Position numbers and translations under genes: made by a program. From Haliscomenobacter sp040403615 (GTDB lineage: Bacteria > Bacteroidota > Bacteroidia > Chitinophagales > Saprospiraceae), in the NCBI RefSeq assembly GCF_040403615.1, contig NZ_JBBAKG010000024.1, forward strand, positions 1 through 64,000: 64,000 nt of DNA, written 5' to 3'. Below are positions 25,885 through 33,817 of this stretch, piece after piece. The notes beneath the pieces are model-generated. The model was not told the origin of the DNA and made no database searches. It saw only the letters and a program-made list of their open reading frames with translations. Numbering within the stretch: the first letter of the stretch is position 1; each line of letters begins with the position of its first letter.

Positions 25885-27576
25885 TTAAAAAGTACTTGTC
25901 ACCGCAAAGCGGAATCCACTAAAGGCTGGCTCCAGCCTGCATATCCCTCCGGTACACACCACTCCTTCCACTTGCTTGACGTAACTCAGTGAAAAACGGT
26001 TCGATTTGATGGTGTAAAACACGTCCAAACGCGGGTAATACAAGGCTTTGCGTTGCCCATTTTCAACCGGACTGGCTACACCAGGTACGGCATTGAACAT
26101 ACAAGCTGCCGCAAAAGTCCAGTGCGGCGCCAGGGTATATTCGGATTGAATCCAGGCCCAAGATCCAAAATCAGCACCCAATTTCGCTTTGGCATCCTGC
26201 TGCATGTACAGGTACTGCATTTCGATGCGCAGTAATTTGCGTGGGGTGAATTTGTATTGGTATTCAAAAAATGGGGTAATGGTGCGCACCAAAGGCACAT
26301 TTGGCTTTACTTCAAAAACTTCCTGGTTGTATTCTTGCCGCTGTACCCCTGCGATAATGGTGGTATTTCGCTTGATTTTCAAGGTCATTTCCGCATACAG
26401 CTCGCGGTAAAGCAGCACATTGTCCAGGTTTTGGATATTCGATACATTGACATTGAAGTTCAGTTTTTTGCTGGGTGCATAGCGGATATCGGCCTGAAAC
26501 GACAATTCTCCCAAAAACTGAGTGGCGGAATTGTACCGGGAAGTAAGGCGGTAGGTATTGGAACGCGCCATCGGGGGAATAAAATTCAGGGTTCCCCGGT
26601 TGGCTTGTTCCTGTGGGCGGGTACGCCAAGAAAAATTCTGGGTGCGCTTGCCTTCCAGGCTGACTCCAAAGTGTTCGCCAGCGTAGCTCAAATTGGTGTA
26701 CCATACCGAACCCGCTTTTTGAATGAACCGATCGCCAGTGATGGTATCCTGATTGATGATGGTTTGGGCAAAGGGATCATTTTGCGCATCTGGAGTTTTG
26801 TAAGCGCCCTCAAGATACCAGGACCAAGGGCCATTGCTCAAGGTATTGTACGCTGTAAATGCATAGGCATTGTACTTGGGGATAAAAATATCCTCCTTGC
26901 GGTAAGTATTCAATGAAGAGACCAGGGAGTTCATGGCCTGATCGTCTAGCGTCCGGTTTACAATGCCCATTCCGGGAGCAAGGGACCAGGCGCCTTCCTC
27001 TTCAGAACTGATGAATCCCTCAATGTTGATGCCCTTGATGATGGAGCGGTAACTGCTGAATTGCTGCCGTTGCTTGCCAGTGAAGGCCTTTACTTTCCAG
27101 TTGGTGCCCAGGCTGTAATCCAGTCGCAAGCCAATCAAGGCATTGTCGATCAGCAAGGGCCTTTCTTCAAATGCCCTGAATATGATGCCACTCCCGATCT
27201 GGTCATAAATGTAGCCGGCAGTAATGCCCAGTTTGTCCACCTGCTTTTTGATGTACCACATGCCGATGCCCTGATCGGAATACGAATCGGTTGGATTGAG
27301 CAGATTGGAGTTGTTAAAGGCATCAAAACGCAGTCCAAAATCGAAGCCCCAATTGCTGTAGTTGAGATTGAGCCAGGCTTCGGCTCCATATTTTTGCCGG
27401 TCGTATTGGGGCGTATTGGCCGCCCCGATCAACGAATCCCGGATAAAGAAATTGGCGTTGGTTTGCAGGTTGCCCGAAAGCTGCCCTCCCGAAGGGGGCG
27501 TATCCGTCTGCGCATTGGTCAGTAAGGGCAGCAGCAATGCTAATATTATCCCGAATGGAATGCTTAATCGGTTCAT
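25885..27576 (-). CDS. Outer-membrane beta-barrel protein (DUF6029-like)
   Basis: 563 residues from the ATG at 27576. An open stretch continues to 27669 but would overlap the divergent promoter region, and the signal peptide (IPFGIILALLLPLLTNAQ) starts here. The body alternates aromatic and polar residues typical of transmembrane beta strands (WLNLNYSNWGFDFGLRFDAF, TAGYIYDQIGSGIIFRAF, FRFAVTSTF) and ends in Phe, the usual barrel insertion signal. It matches the DUF6029 type as I remember it. It is divergent from a TlpA-like thioredoxin gene, a pairing I recall in other Bacteroidota. Cargo or function unknown. Confidence 0.8.
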   Translation of the reverse strand: MNRLSIPFGIILALLLPLLTNAQTDTPPSGGQLSGNLQTNANFFIRDSLIGAANTPQYDRQKYGAEAWLNLNYSNWGFDFGLRFDAFNNSNLLNPTDSYSDQGIGMWYIKKQVDKLGITAGYIYDQIGSGIIFRAFEERPLLIDNALIGLRLDYSLGTNWKVKAFTGKQRQQFSSYRSIIKGINIEGFISSEEEGAWSLAPGMGIVNRTLDDQAMNSLVSSLNTYRKEDIFIPKYNAYAFTAYNTLSNGPWSWYLEGAYKTPDAQNDPFAQTIINQDTITGDRFIQKAGSVWYTNLSYAGEHFGVSLEGKRTQNFSWRTRPQEQANRGTLNFIPPMARSNTYRLTSRYNSATQFLGELSFQADIRYAPSKKLNFNVNVSNIQNLDNVLLYRELYAEMTLKIKRNTTIIAGVQRQEYNQEVFEVKPNVPLVRTITPFFEYQYKFTPRKLLRIEMQYLYMQQDAKAKLGADFGSWAWIQSEYTLAPHWTFAAACMFNAVPGVASPVENGQRKALYYPRLDVFYTIKSNRFSLSYVKQVEGVVCTGGICRLEPAFSGFRFAVTSTF

Positions 27577-27615
27577 TTGGAATTGTCTTGAGAATGACTT
27601 AATTAGGGTATGGCT

Positions 27616-27640
27616 TAGCGGCGTTGTCAAAAAGCCGCTA
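27616..27640. promoter_or_regulatory. Inverted repeat in the divergent barrel/thioredoxin spacer
   Basis: TAGCGGC (27616-27622) and GCCGCTA (27634-27640) form a 7-bp inverted repeat with an 11-nt spacer, midway between divergent starts at 27576 and 27675. TAAGTTTG at 27652-27659 (minus strand) matches TAnnTTTG for the barrel gene. The repeat could be an operator. Confidence 0.4.
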
Positions 27641-27674
27641 ATTTTACGCATCAAACTTAATAAAAACACGCGCT

Positions 27675-28178
27675 ATGAAAATAATGAAATTCGGGATGTT
27701 CGCCGCCGCGACGCTTTTGACGATTGTGCTTGCAGCACAAAGTGGCAAAACCTTGCCCGACGCCACTGTCAAAACCCTAGATGGGAAGAGCGTGCAGATC
27801 AAAAGTTATGTGGGGAAAGGGAAAATCACTGTCCTGAGTTTTTGGGCCACCTGGTGCGCTCCTTGCAAACGCGAAATGGATGCCATTGCGGAAGTTTATG
27901 GCGATTGGAAAGACAATTACAATGTACAGCTTCTGGCAGTAACCATCGATACCCAACGGGATCTCGCCAAAGTAAAGCCAATGGTGGCCACCAAAGGTTG
28001 GGAATACACCATCTTGAGCGATGCTGCCAACCAGTTGAAAAATTCCCTGAATTTTCAAACCATTCCCCAAACTTACCTGATCGATCAAAAGGGAAACATT
28101 GTGTACGAACACACGGGGTACAATCCAGGGGATGAATTGGATTTGGAAGAGAAAATCAAGGCATTGGTGAAGAAGTAG
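27675..28178 (+). CDS. TlpA-like thiol-disulfide oxidoreductase
   Basis: 167 residues with a signal peptide (MKFGMFAAATLLTIVLAAQ; start at 27675 or at the Met three codons later). A single TlpA/ResA-type thioredoxin domain follows: LPDATVKTLDGKSVQIKSYV, the active site FWATWCAPCKREM, and the cis-Pro region IPQTYLIDQKGNIVYEHTGY. Such proteins reduce disulfides in the periplasm, often for cytochrome c maturation or outer-membrane proteins. It is divergent from the beta-barrel gene. A long palindrome lies just past its stop. Confidence 0.92.
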   Translation: MKIMKFGMFAAATLLTIVLAAQSGKTLPDATVKTLDGKSVQIKSYVGKGKITVLSFWATWCAPCKREMDAIAEVYGDWKDNYNVQLLAVTIDTQRDLAKVKPMVATKGWEYTILSDAANQLKNSLNFQTIPQTYLIDQKGNIVYEHTGYNPGDELDLEEKIKALVKK

Positions 28179-28184
28179 GCTTAA

Positions 28185-28225
28185 CAAGAATCATTTCGTA
28201 TTTTTAAAATACGAAATGATTCTTG
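28185..28225. terminator. 20-bp palindrome, likely bidirectional terminator
   Basis: CAAGAATCATTTCGTATTTT (28185-28204) is the exact reverse complement of 28206-28225, with T28205 in the centre; the practical loop is larger. It sits between the convergent thioredoxin and desaturase genes and supplies T-runs near the apex on both strands. Confidence 0.75.
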
Positions 28226-28233
28226 GTCTTATG

Positions 28234-29304
28234 CTAAACCGCGCCCAAATATTTCATTCTCCGAAAATGAGAACCCAATGCCTCAGTCATGGAGTCGTAA
28301 CACTTGTAATCGATTCCGTGTTGGGCGCAAATTTTCTCTACGATAAGGTGCAACTTGGGGTAATGCACGTGGCTGATGTTGGGAAACAGGTGGTGTTCTA
28401 CCTGGAAATTCAAGCCACCACAGATCCAGCTTACAATTTTATTTTTGGGCGCAAAATTGGCCGTAGTGCAAAGCTGGTGAATGGCCCATTCGTTTTCTAC
28501 ACTTAAATCACGTTCGGTAGCATCCTCAAATTCAGTTACTTCTACGATGTGTGCCAACTGGAATACCATCGCCAGTACCAATCCACAGGCCATCGAGGCC
28601 AACAAATAACCAGCCAGAAAAACGATAAACTTGGGCACAAACAGAATGGGGATAACCAGGTAAATCAACACATACATGGCTTTGGACAACCAAAACACGA
28701 AGTGCTCCTTGAAATTGAAATCATGGATGGAGGTACCTTTGACTTCCTTGCTAAAGTATTTCTCAAAATCATTCATAAATACCCAACCCAGGTAAGAAAT
28801 GGCGTACAAGGCCATGCAATACAGGTGTTGAAATCGATGAATGCCCATCTTTTGCTGAGTAGGCGCCAAACGCAATAATTTGGTTTGCAGAATGTCCGCA
28901 TCGACCCCATCAATGTTGGTAAAAGTATGGTGTACAACGTTGTGCTTCGTTTTCCAGAAAAAAGCATTCGCCCCCAGAAAATTAAAAGTATAACCCAGGA
29001 TGCTGTTGATGGTCTTGTTGTTGGAATAACTGCTGTGGCAGGCATCGTGGCACACGTTGAACCCGAGTAAGGCCCAATTGAATCCAAACAGCAGCGATAG
29101 CACGACACCCAAAACGATGGATTGGGGCGTAAAAAATACCAGTTGAACATAAAGATAAACCCAGGAAGCAAAAAGAATAATCGTTTTTGAATACAAACGA
29201 AAATCTCCTTTCGGACTGATTTTATGATCGTTAAAGTATTGCTGGACTTCTTCGCGGAGTATAGTATAGAACTTTGCCGTAGGGCGAAAAGTGACTTTAT
29301 TCAT
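28234..29304 (-). CDS. Fatty acid desaturase (membrane di-iron)
   Basis: 356 residues from the ATG at 29304; the frame is open 22 codons upstream but would run towards the promoter at 29397-29427. The three histidine boxes of membrane desaturases are complete: HDACHSS, HNVVHH and QVEHHLFP. The Gln in the third box resembles front-end (delta-5/6) and DesA3-like enzymes. No cytochrome b5 domain is fused. Hydrophobic segments flank the boxes (IILFASWVYLYVQLVFF, LVIPILFVPKFIVFLAGYLL). It introduces a double bond into acyl chains to adjust membrane fluidity; position specificity cannot be read. Confidence 0.93.
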   Translation of the reverse strand: MNKVTFRPTAKFYTILREEVQQYFNDHKISPKGDFRLYSKTIILFASWVYLYVQLVFFTPQSIVLGVVLSLLFGFNWALLGFNVCHDACHSSYSNNKTINSILGYTFNFLGANAFFWKTKHNVVHHTFTNIDGVDADILQTKLLRLAPTQQKMGIHRFQHLYCMALYAISYLGWVFMNDFEKYFSKEVKGTSIHDFNFKEHFVFWLSKAMYVLIYLVIPILFVPKFIVFLAGYLLASMACGLVLAMVFQLAHIVEVTEFEDATERDLSVENEWAIHQLCTTANFAPKNKIVSWICGGLNFQVEHHLFPNISHVHYPKLHLIVEKICAQHGIDYKCYDSMTEALGSHFRRMKYLGAV

Positions 29305-29396
29305 TGAGTTGTCAAGAAACTGATGATGGAATGGTTTGATAGATAGGGCTCTAGAATGTAGAACGTTCAATTCACTTGTAAAAATGAATTAAAAAT

Positions 29397-29427
29397 CAAA
29401 GATAAACACATCTCAGCGGTAATCAAA
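29397..29427 (-). promoter_or_regulatory. Promoter of the desaturase gene
   Basis: On the minus strand TTTG (29427-29424), a 19-bp spacer, then TATCTTTG (29404-29397): a full Bacteroidota -33/-7 match. It predicts a leader of about 85 nt before the ATG at 29304 and argues against the upstream start at 29370. Confidence 0.8.
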
Positions 29428-29448
29428 ATTAATGTCGCATGATTTAGA

Positions 29449-30330
29449 TTACTTTCGCTCAGCCAATTGGGCAATTTTGCGCTGCAAAACTTCCGGAGGA
29501 AAAAACAAGATCAATTCCACCCGGCGGTTGCGCGATTGCCCTACTGAAGTTTCATTGGACGACGCTGGATCAAACTCGCCTCTTCCAGCGGCCAGTACTC
29601 GATTGGGACTCAGCTCGTGGGCATCCACCAGGGTACGCACAACTGTTGCCGCTCTAAGGGAAGTAAAATCCCAACTGTCCTGGTTTTTGCGCGAAACAGC
29701 CTGGTTGTCGGTATGCCCCAGTACTTGAACCAATAAACGCGGTTGTACATTCAACAAGCCGCCAATAATTTTCAATACCGCCTGTCCGGTAGGTTCAATC
29801 CGATTCACGACGCCTGATTTGAACAATAGGGATTCAACCAAGGCTACTACAATTTGGCCATTTTTAACCTCTACGGAATATTGAGCAACCGGAAATTTGG
29901 CCAAAGAATCTTGAAATACTTTGGCAATTTGCTGAATTTCTTCCTGCTGTTGCTTCATCGCGTCCCGGATGGCTGCCAGTTGATTTTCCAGGGTACTGAT
30001 CTGGTCATTTTTGGATTTCAAGGCATCGCCCAAAGAAGTCTGGTTGCTGAGCGCCTGGTTTTGTGCCTTATCCAGTTCTTCTTCCAATTCATCCAGGCGC
30101 TGGAGATACTTGTCCTGGGTGGCCAGCAAGGCATTGTTTTCGCCTTTGCGTTCCGCAATTTGCAATTGCATGCGGGTGATTTCATCCCGACTGTTGTGCA
30201 ATTGCTCATTCAGCGTGCCAATCTCCGTTTTGAAAGATTGCTGCATAGCCAACACTTTTTTATTGGAGACGCCACAACTGGAAAGGAAGCCCAGCATCAA
30301 GAGCGCCGAGCAGAAGTAAATGTATTGCAT
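29449..30330 (-). CDS. OmpA-family lipoprotein with coiled coil
   Basis: 293 residues from the ATG at 30330 (the 10 upstream residues lack signal character). Lipoprotein signal ends FLSSC-GVS. Residues 30-140 are a heptad-rich coiled coil (LQRLDELEEELDKAQNQALS). The C-terminal domain is OmpA-like: YSVEVKNGQIVVALVESLLF, QVLGHTDNQAV, SLRAATVVRTLVDA and GRGEFDPASSNET...RNRRVELIL. It should anchor the outer membrane to peptidoglycan. It is the last gene of a three-gene minus-strand cluster; a 37-bp palindrome lies in front of it. Confidence 0.92.
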   Translation of the reverse strand: MQYIYFCSALLMLGFLSSCGVSNKKVLAMQQSFKTEIGTLNEQLHNSRDEITRMQLQIAERKGENNALLATQDKYLQRLDELEEELDKAQNQALSNQTSLGDALKSKNDQISTLENQLAAIRDAMKQQQEEIQQIAKVFQDSLAKFPVAQYSVEVKNGQIVVALVESLLFKSGVVNRIEPTGQAVLKIIGGLLNVQPRLLVQVLGHTDNQAVSRKNQDSWDFTSLRAATVVRTLVDAHELSPNRVLAAGRGEFDPASSNETSVGQSRNRRVELILFFPPEVLQRKIAQLAERK

Positions 30331-30348
30331 TGACTTGAGTAGTTGAAG

Positions 30349-30438
30349 GAATGAGGACACTTCGGCTACGCTCAGCGCCCGGTCACTGAGCGTAGCCGAA
30401 GTGACCGGGCGCTGAGCGTAGCCGAAGTGTCCTCATTC
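30349..30438. repeat. Nested 37-bp perfect palindrome
   Basis: 30349-30385 is the exact reverse complement of 30402-30438. The 16-nt loop (CTGAGCGTAGCCGAAG) is itself complementary to part of the arm, so alternative hairpins exist. The core CTTCGGCTACGCTCAGCG resembles the loop of the 60399-60495 palindrome. It lies between the coiled-coil gene and the OmpA lipoprotein gene and may terminate or process their transcript. Confidence 0.9.
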
Positions 30439-30446
30439 AACAGGGT

Positions 30447-31373
30447 CTATTGTAAGCGGAAACTGGAAGCGCCAAGCATCCCGATATCCGTAAATACAGA
30501 TACCAGATAAACGCCATCGCGCAGCTTTTCTTCGAGTTCGTGGCTGAAGCTCAAGCGTTGGGTTGCCGTAATGTTGACATCTTTGGCTTTTACGGCCAGC
30601 AAGTCCATGGTCGAGCCGTTCACTACTGCTTTGGCCTGGATGCCAGAACCCTGAATCGGCACCCCTTTGTCGTTGGTGATGACCAGGTAAAGTGGGCGCA
30701 GGCCCTGGTATTCCTGAGGTACTTCGATCAAATCAAAGGATACTTTCACCCTTCTGGCTTTGCCCGAAGATGCAGTTGCTTTTGGTTTGCGGGCTTCTAC
30801 TTCTACCTGAAAACCAGAAGCTTTGAAGTTGGCCAAAGTCAGCCGCTTCAGTTCGCTTTGCATGGTTTTGTTGAGGTTGCCCAAGGAGGTATTTTCGGTG
30901 CGCACCACCGTCAGGTCGCGCTCCAACTGGCCGGTACGTTCTTTCAAGACCTGGTTTTCTTCCTGCAAGTCATTGATGACGGTTTCCAGGTTCGCTTTTT
31001 CAGCCAGTAATTGCTGGATTTCACCTTTCAAGCCATTGACTTCACTGAGGCGGTTGGTTTTGGTGGCTTTGATTTCTGCGTCTTTGCGCGACAAGGCGCT
31101 TTGTGCATCAGCCAAAGATCCTTGCAGGTTTTGGTTTTCTCCAGCAAGCGTTTGATAGTCATTTTCCAGGCTGTCTACTTGACGAGCAAGTTCGGTTTTG
31201 AGGTCAGCGAGTCCGCCTAGCTCTGCTTTCATGGCCTGGTTTGTGGATTGCAACTCGGTGGCTGCCTTTTTTTGTGAAAAGCCCCAAATGCCTACACCAA
31301 TTGTGCCCAAACCGAGGAGGATAGCCAAAATGATCAAAGACCGTTTGGCGGTGTTGTTTTGATTGTTTTCCAT
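30447..31373 (-). CDS. Single-pass membrane coiled-coil protein, unknown
   Basis: 308 residues from the ATG at 31373; a longer frame to 31415 would overlap the preceding stop. A short cytoplasmic start, MENNQNNTAKR, is followed by one helix (SLIILAILLGLGTIGVGIWGF) that serves as an uncleaved anchor. A long coiled coil runs from about 45 to 195 (ELARQVDSLENDYQTLAGEN). The globular C-terminal domain has VKVSFDLIEVPQEYQGLRPL and DGVYLVSVFTDIGMLGASSF. No family is recognised. It sits between two OmpA-type proteins and could bridge the inner membrane and periplasm. Confidence 0.75.
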   Translation of the reverse strand: MENNQNNTAKRSLIILAILLGLGTIGVGIWGFSQKKAATELQSTNQAMKAELGGLADLKTELARQVDSLENDYQTLAGENQNLQGSLADAQSALSRKDAEIKATKTNRLSEVNGLKGEIQQLLAEKANLETVINDLQEENQVLKERTGQLERDLTVVRTENTSLGNLNKTMQSELKRLTLANFKASGFQVEVEARKPKATASSGKARRVKVSFDLIEVPQEYQGLRPLYLVITNDKGVPIQGSGIQAKAVVNGSTMDLLAVKAKDVNITATQRLSFSHELEEKLRDGVYLVSVFTDIGMLGASSFRLQ

Positions 31374-31411
31374 GGTTGTTGTTCCCTTTTCGCTAAATAT
31401 GACGCAAAAAA

Positions 31412-33520
31412 TCACCTTACTTCCAGCCAGCTCATTACATCTGGATAGTTTTGACTTAGTCCTCCGGCGGTTTCGCGGCTGAGCCGGATGCCATTGAGGT
31501 AAGGTACAAGCTCAAAGGTAGCAAAACCCATTTGGTTGCTTAGTCTTCCCAGGGCAGTTTTTGCCTCAGCGTAACTATTATATCGGCCAATGGTATACAA
31601 ATAGGTGTTGTTCGACAGCGATTTTTCAGATAAAGTATTTTTGTCCTGACTCAACAGAGGGCTTTGTAAAACACTGTTGCTCTTGCCAATCTGAATGCGG
31701 AAAACCAGCCCTTTCTCTTCGGTGTATCCCATCAGCCAAGGTGACACGGCGCTTTTGACAGGGATCTCACCCAGGCTACTCAACTGAAAACTGACCGTTT
31801 TGAACGTAGTGGTAAAATCTGCTGGTGGAGGGATGCTGCGCAATTGCAATGCGACAGGAGATACCCCGTTTCCGATCAAATAGTTTGCAAGATTTTCAGC
31901 GCTTTTCATTCCCCCATACAAACGGGAACTTACCGCCAATTCCTGACGTGAGGCAGCAGTGATGATCAAGGTCAATTGAGGATTTTTTTTCAGCACCTCA
32001 ATTAAATCTTCCAACTGCTTTAGTTCTACACCCTGGCCCCACTGGCCGTCTTGGTTGAAGTAAAAAGGTTTTAGGTCAATTGTAGTGCCTCGCGAAGCGA
32101 TCTCTACTCTTTCAGGAACCACTGGACTCCCATCTGGATTGCTGCGCCGAGGCTGGACCGTTTGAGTGCTTACAGGTGGTGGCGGCACAACAGGTGCCGA
32201 CATCTCGCGAAGGTAGTCAAAAAAGTAGGCAGTGTAAATGTCGCGTTCGCCATACCCATCTTTGCGGGAGGAAGCAAAATAAGCCGTGTAACCGTCGCGA
32301 GAAAGTCTGAAGTGGGTATCGTCGGCTGCGGAATTGATGGGTAGCCCGAGGTTGTCGGGGTTGGTCCAGCGATTGATTTGGGGAATCAGCAAGGTGCGAA
32401 AAACATCAAAACCGCCAATACTTTGATCAGGTCGATTGGAACTAAAATACAAAATATTCCCCGTCCGAGCCAAGAAAGGAGTGGTTTCATCAAAAGCAGA
32501 ATTGATGTCGGGACCCAGGTTGATTGGAGCGCTCCAACGGCCACGTACCGACACGGTTTTATATAAGTCCAGACCGCCATAGCCACCAGGCCTTTGGCTG
32601 GCAAAAATAACCATTGTATCGCCAATGAATTGAGCCGAACTCAACCCGGCAGTAGCCTCTACAGGCCCAATGAAGGGATCGGAAGAAAGCGTACGACTGC
32701 CCACCCGAAAGGTATCGATCAGGATTTCGCCCTGGGTGTACGAATTGCCCTTGAAATAAAACAGTGACTTGCCATTGGCATTGAAGTCGAGTAGTACTTC
32801 ATGTTTGGGGCTATTGAGTAAGTAGTGCATGGCCTGAGGGGAGGTCCAGATGCCATTGTTGACCTGAGAAGTAAAAATGTCGCTGTAGAAACGGCCCATT
32901 ACTTCGTCGGGCTGCCCAAAATTGTTGCGCGAGCCCCCTACATTACCCGGGCGTACGGAAGAAAAATAGATGCGGTTAGTAAAATTGGGACTCATGATGG
33001 GGGCAAACTCATCATAAGGGGTATTGACGGTATTGCCCAGGTTTTCGACTATGGCACGAGGGGCTTTGAATTGCAAGGCAAGCCCCCTGGCGCAACGCTG
33101 AATGTCTTCACGAATCGTAGTCCGGTTGGGGTGATTGGCCGGAATGGCTTTCAAGTACAATTTGTAATGATCGATGGCGCGGGTAAATTCATGCTGATCA
33201 TGGTACACTTTGCCGAGGTAAAGCCAGGTTTCAGGGAAAGGCGATTTTTCTGATTCCAGAATAGTTCGCAGCATGGTCTCTGCTTCCTTGAGCTGGTTGA
33301 GTTGATAGCTGCACAACGCCAGCAAGAGTTTGGTCTCTTTGTCTTCCTGGCGGTTTTTCTTGATGCTGATCAAAACACTTTGCGCTGCCTGGTATTTGTT
33401 GAGGTAATAAAAATCGGTAGCCTTCTTTTTTTTGTCAGCGAGCGTTTCTTGTGCGAAGAGTCCCAGCGTGCAAAAAAAGAACAAAAGGGTACATGCGAGG
33501 TAGCGGTGCTGCATGGTCAA
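31412..33520 (-). CDS. Exported TPR / PD40 propeller / OmpA-like / SPOR-like protein
   Basis: 702 residues with signal peptide (YLACTLLFFFCTLGLFAQ). TPR helices span about 30-140 (ETWLYLGKVYHDQHEFTRAI). WD40-like PD40 propeller blades span about 170-430, each with YFSS.R or FASQRPGGYGGLDLYKT. A degenerate OmpA-like domain spans about 485-570 (FYFNQDGQWGQGVELKQLED ... SAENLANYLIGNGVSP) but lacks the usual TD and NxxLSxxRA residues. A SPOR-like tail follows (YLYTIGRYNSYAEAKTALGR). The order recalls PorE and similar T9SS/OmpA proteins, with a different end. It heads the three-gene envelope cluster. Confidence 0.82.
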   Translation of the reverse strand: MTMQHRYLACTLLFFFCTLGLFAQETLADKKKKATDFYYLNKYQAAQSVLISIKKNRQEDKETKLLLALCSYQLNQLKEAETMLRTILESEKSPFPETWLYLGKVYHDQHEFTRAIDHYKLYLKAIPANHPNRTTIREDIQRCARGLALQFKAPRAIVENLGNTVNTPYDEFAPIMSPNFTNRIYFSSVRPGNVGGSRNNFGQPDEVMGRFYSDIFTSQVNNGIWTSPQAMHYLLNSPKHEVLLDFNANGKSLFYFKGNSYTQGEILIDTFRVGSRTLSSDPFIGPVEATAGLSSAQFIGDTMVIFASQRPGGYGGLDLYKTVSVRGRWSAPINLGPDINSAFDETTPFLARTGNILYFSSNRPDQSIGGFDVFRTLLIPQINRWTNPDNLGLPINSAADDTHFRLSRDGYTAYFASSRKDGYGERDIYTAYFFDYLREMSAPVVPPPPVSTQTVQPRRSNPDGSPVVPERVEIASRGTTIDLKPFYFNQDGQWGQGVELKQLEDLIEVLKKNPQLTLIITAASRQELAVSSRLYGGMKSAENLANYLIGNGVSPVALQLRSIPPPADFTTTFKTVSFQLSSLGEIPVKSAVSPWLMGYTEEKGLVFRIQIGKSNSVLQSPLLSQDKNTLSEKSLSNNTYLYTIGRYNSYAEAKTALGRLSNQMGFATFELVPYLNGIRLSRETAGGLSQNYPDVMSWLEVR

Positions 33521-33695
33521 TCGGTTTTGACTTTAAAACGTTAATGGATAAGCTTTATTTCAATATGGGACGCTTAGGACTTTTGGATAACAATCGCCAT
33601 CAATTGCGGGTTGAAATGCATTGATTGAATCGATTAGAAAACAGAAAAACAATGAAGCGGAAATGATTCTGGATGTGACTATGTGGTTGGTAAGC

Positions 33696-33727
33696 CAAAT
33701 TTACAGACTTGTGACAAGAGTAACAAT
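33696..33727 (-). promoter_or_regulatory. Promoter of the TPR/PD40 gene cluster
   Basis: Minus strand ATTG (33727-33724), 20-bp spacer, TAAATTTG (33703-33696). It fits -33/-7 apart from one base in the -33 element, and would give a leader of about 170 nt. Confidence 0.5.
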
Positions 33728-33769
33728 AGTTATATACTTTTTTTTATTTATAACTTTGGTTGAAAAAGC

Positions 33770-33804
33770 AAAGTGGCCTTCAAGATCAGCTTGATGGCCA
33801 CTTT
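33770..33804 (-). terminator. Terminator of the E2 gene
   Basis: Hairpin AAAGTGGCC/GGCCACTTT (33770-33778 with 33796-33804), extended inward by six pairs with one mismatch. On the minus strand it is followed by GCTTTTTC. It begins 14 nt past the E2 stop. Confidence 0.65.
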
Positions 33805-33817
33805 TACTTTAACAAAG

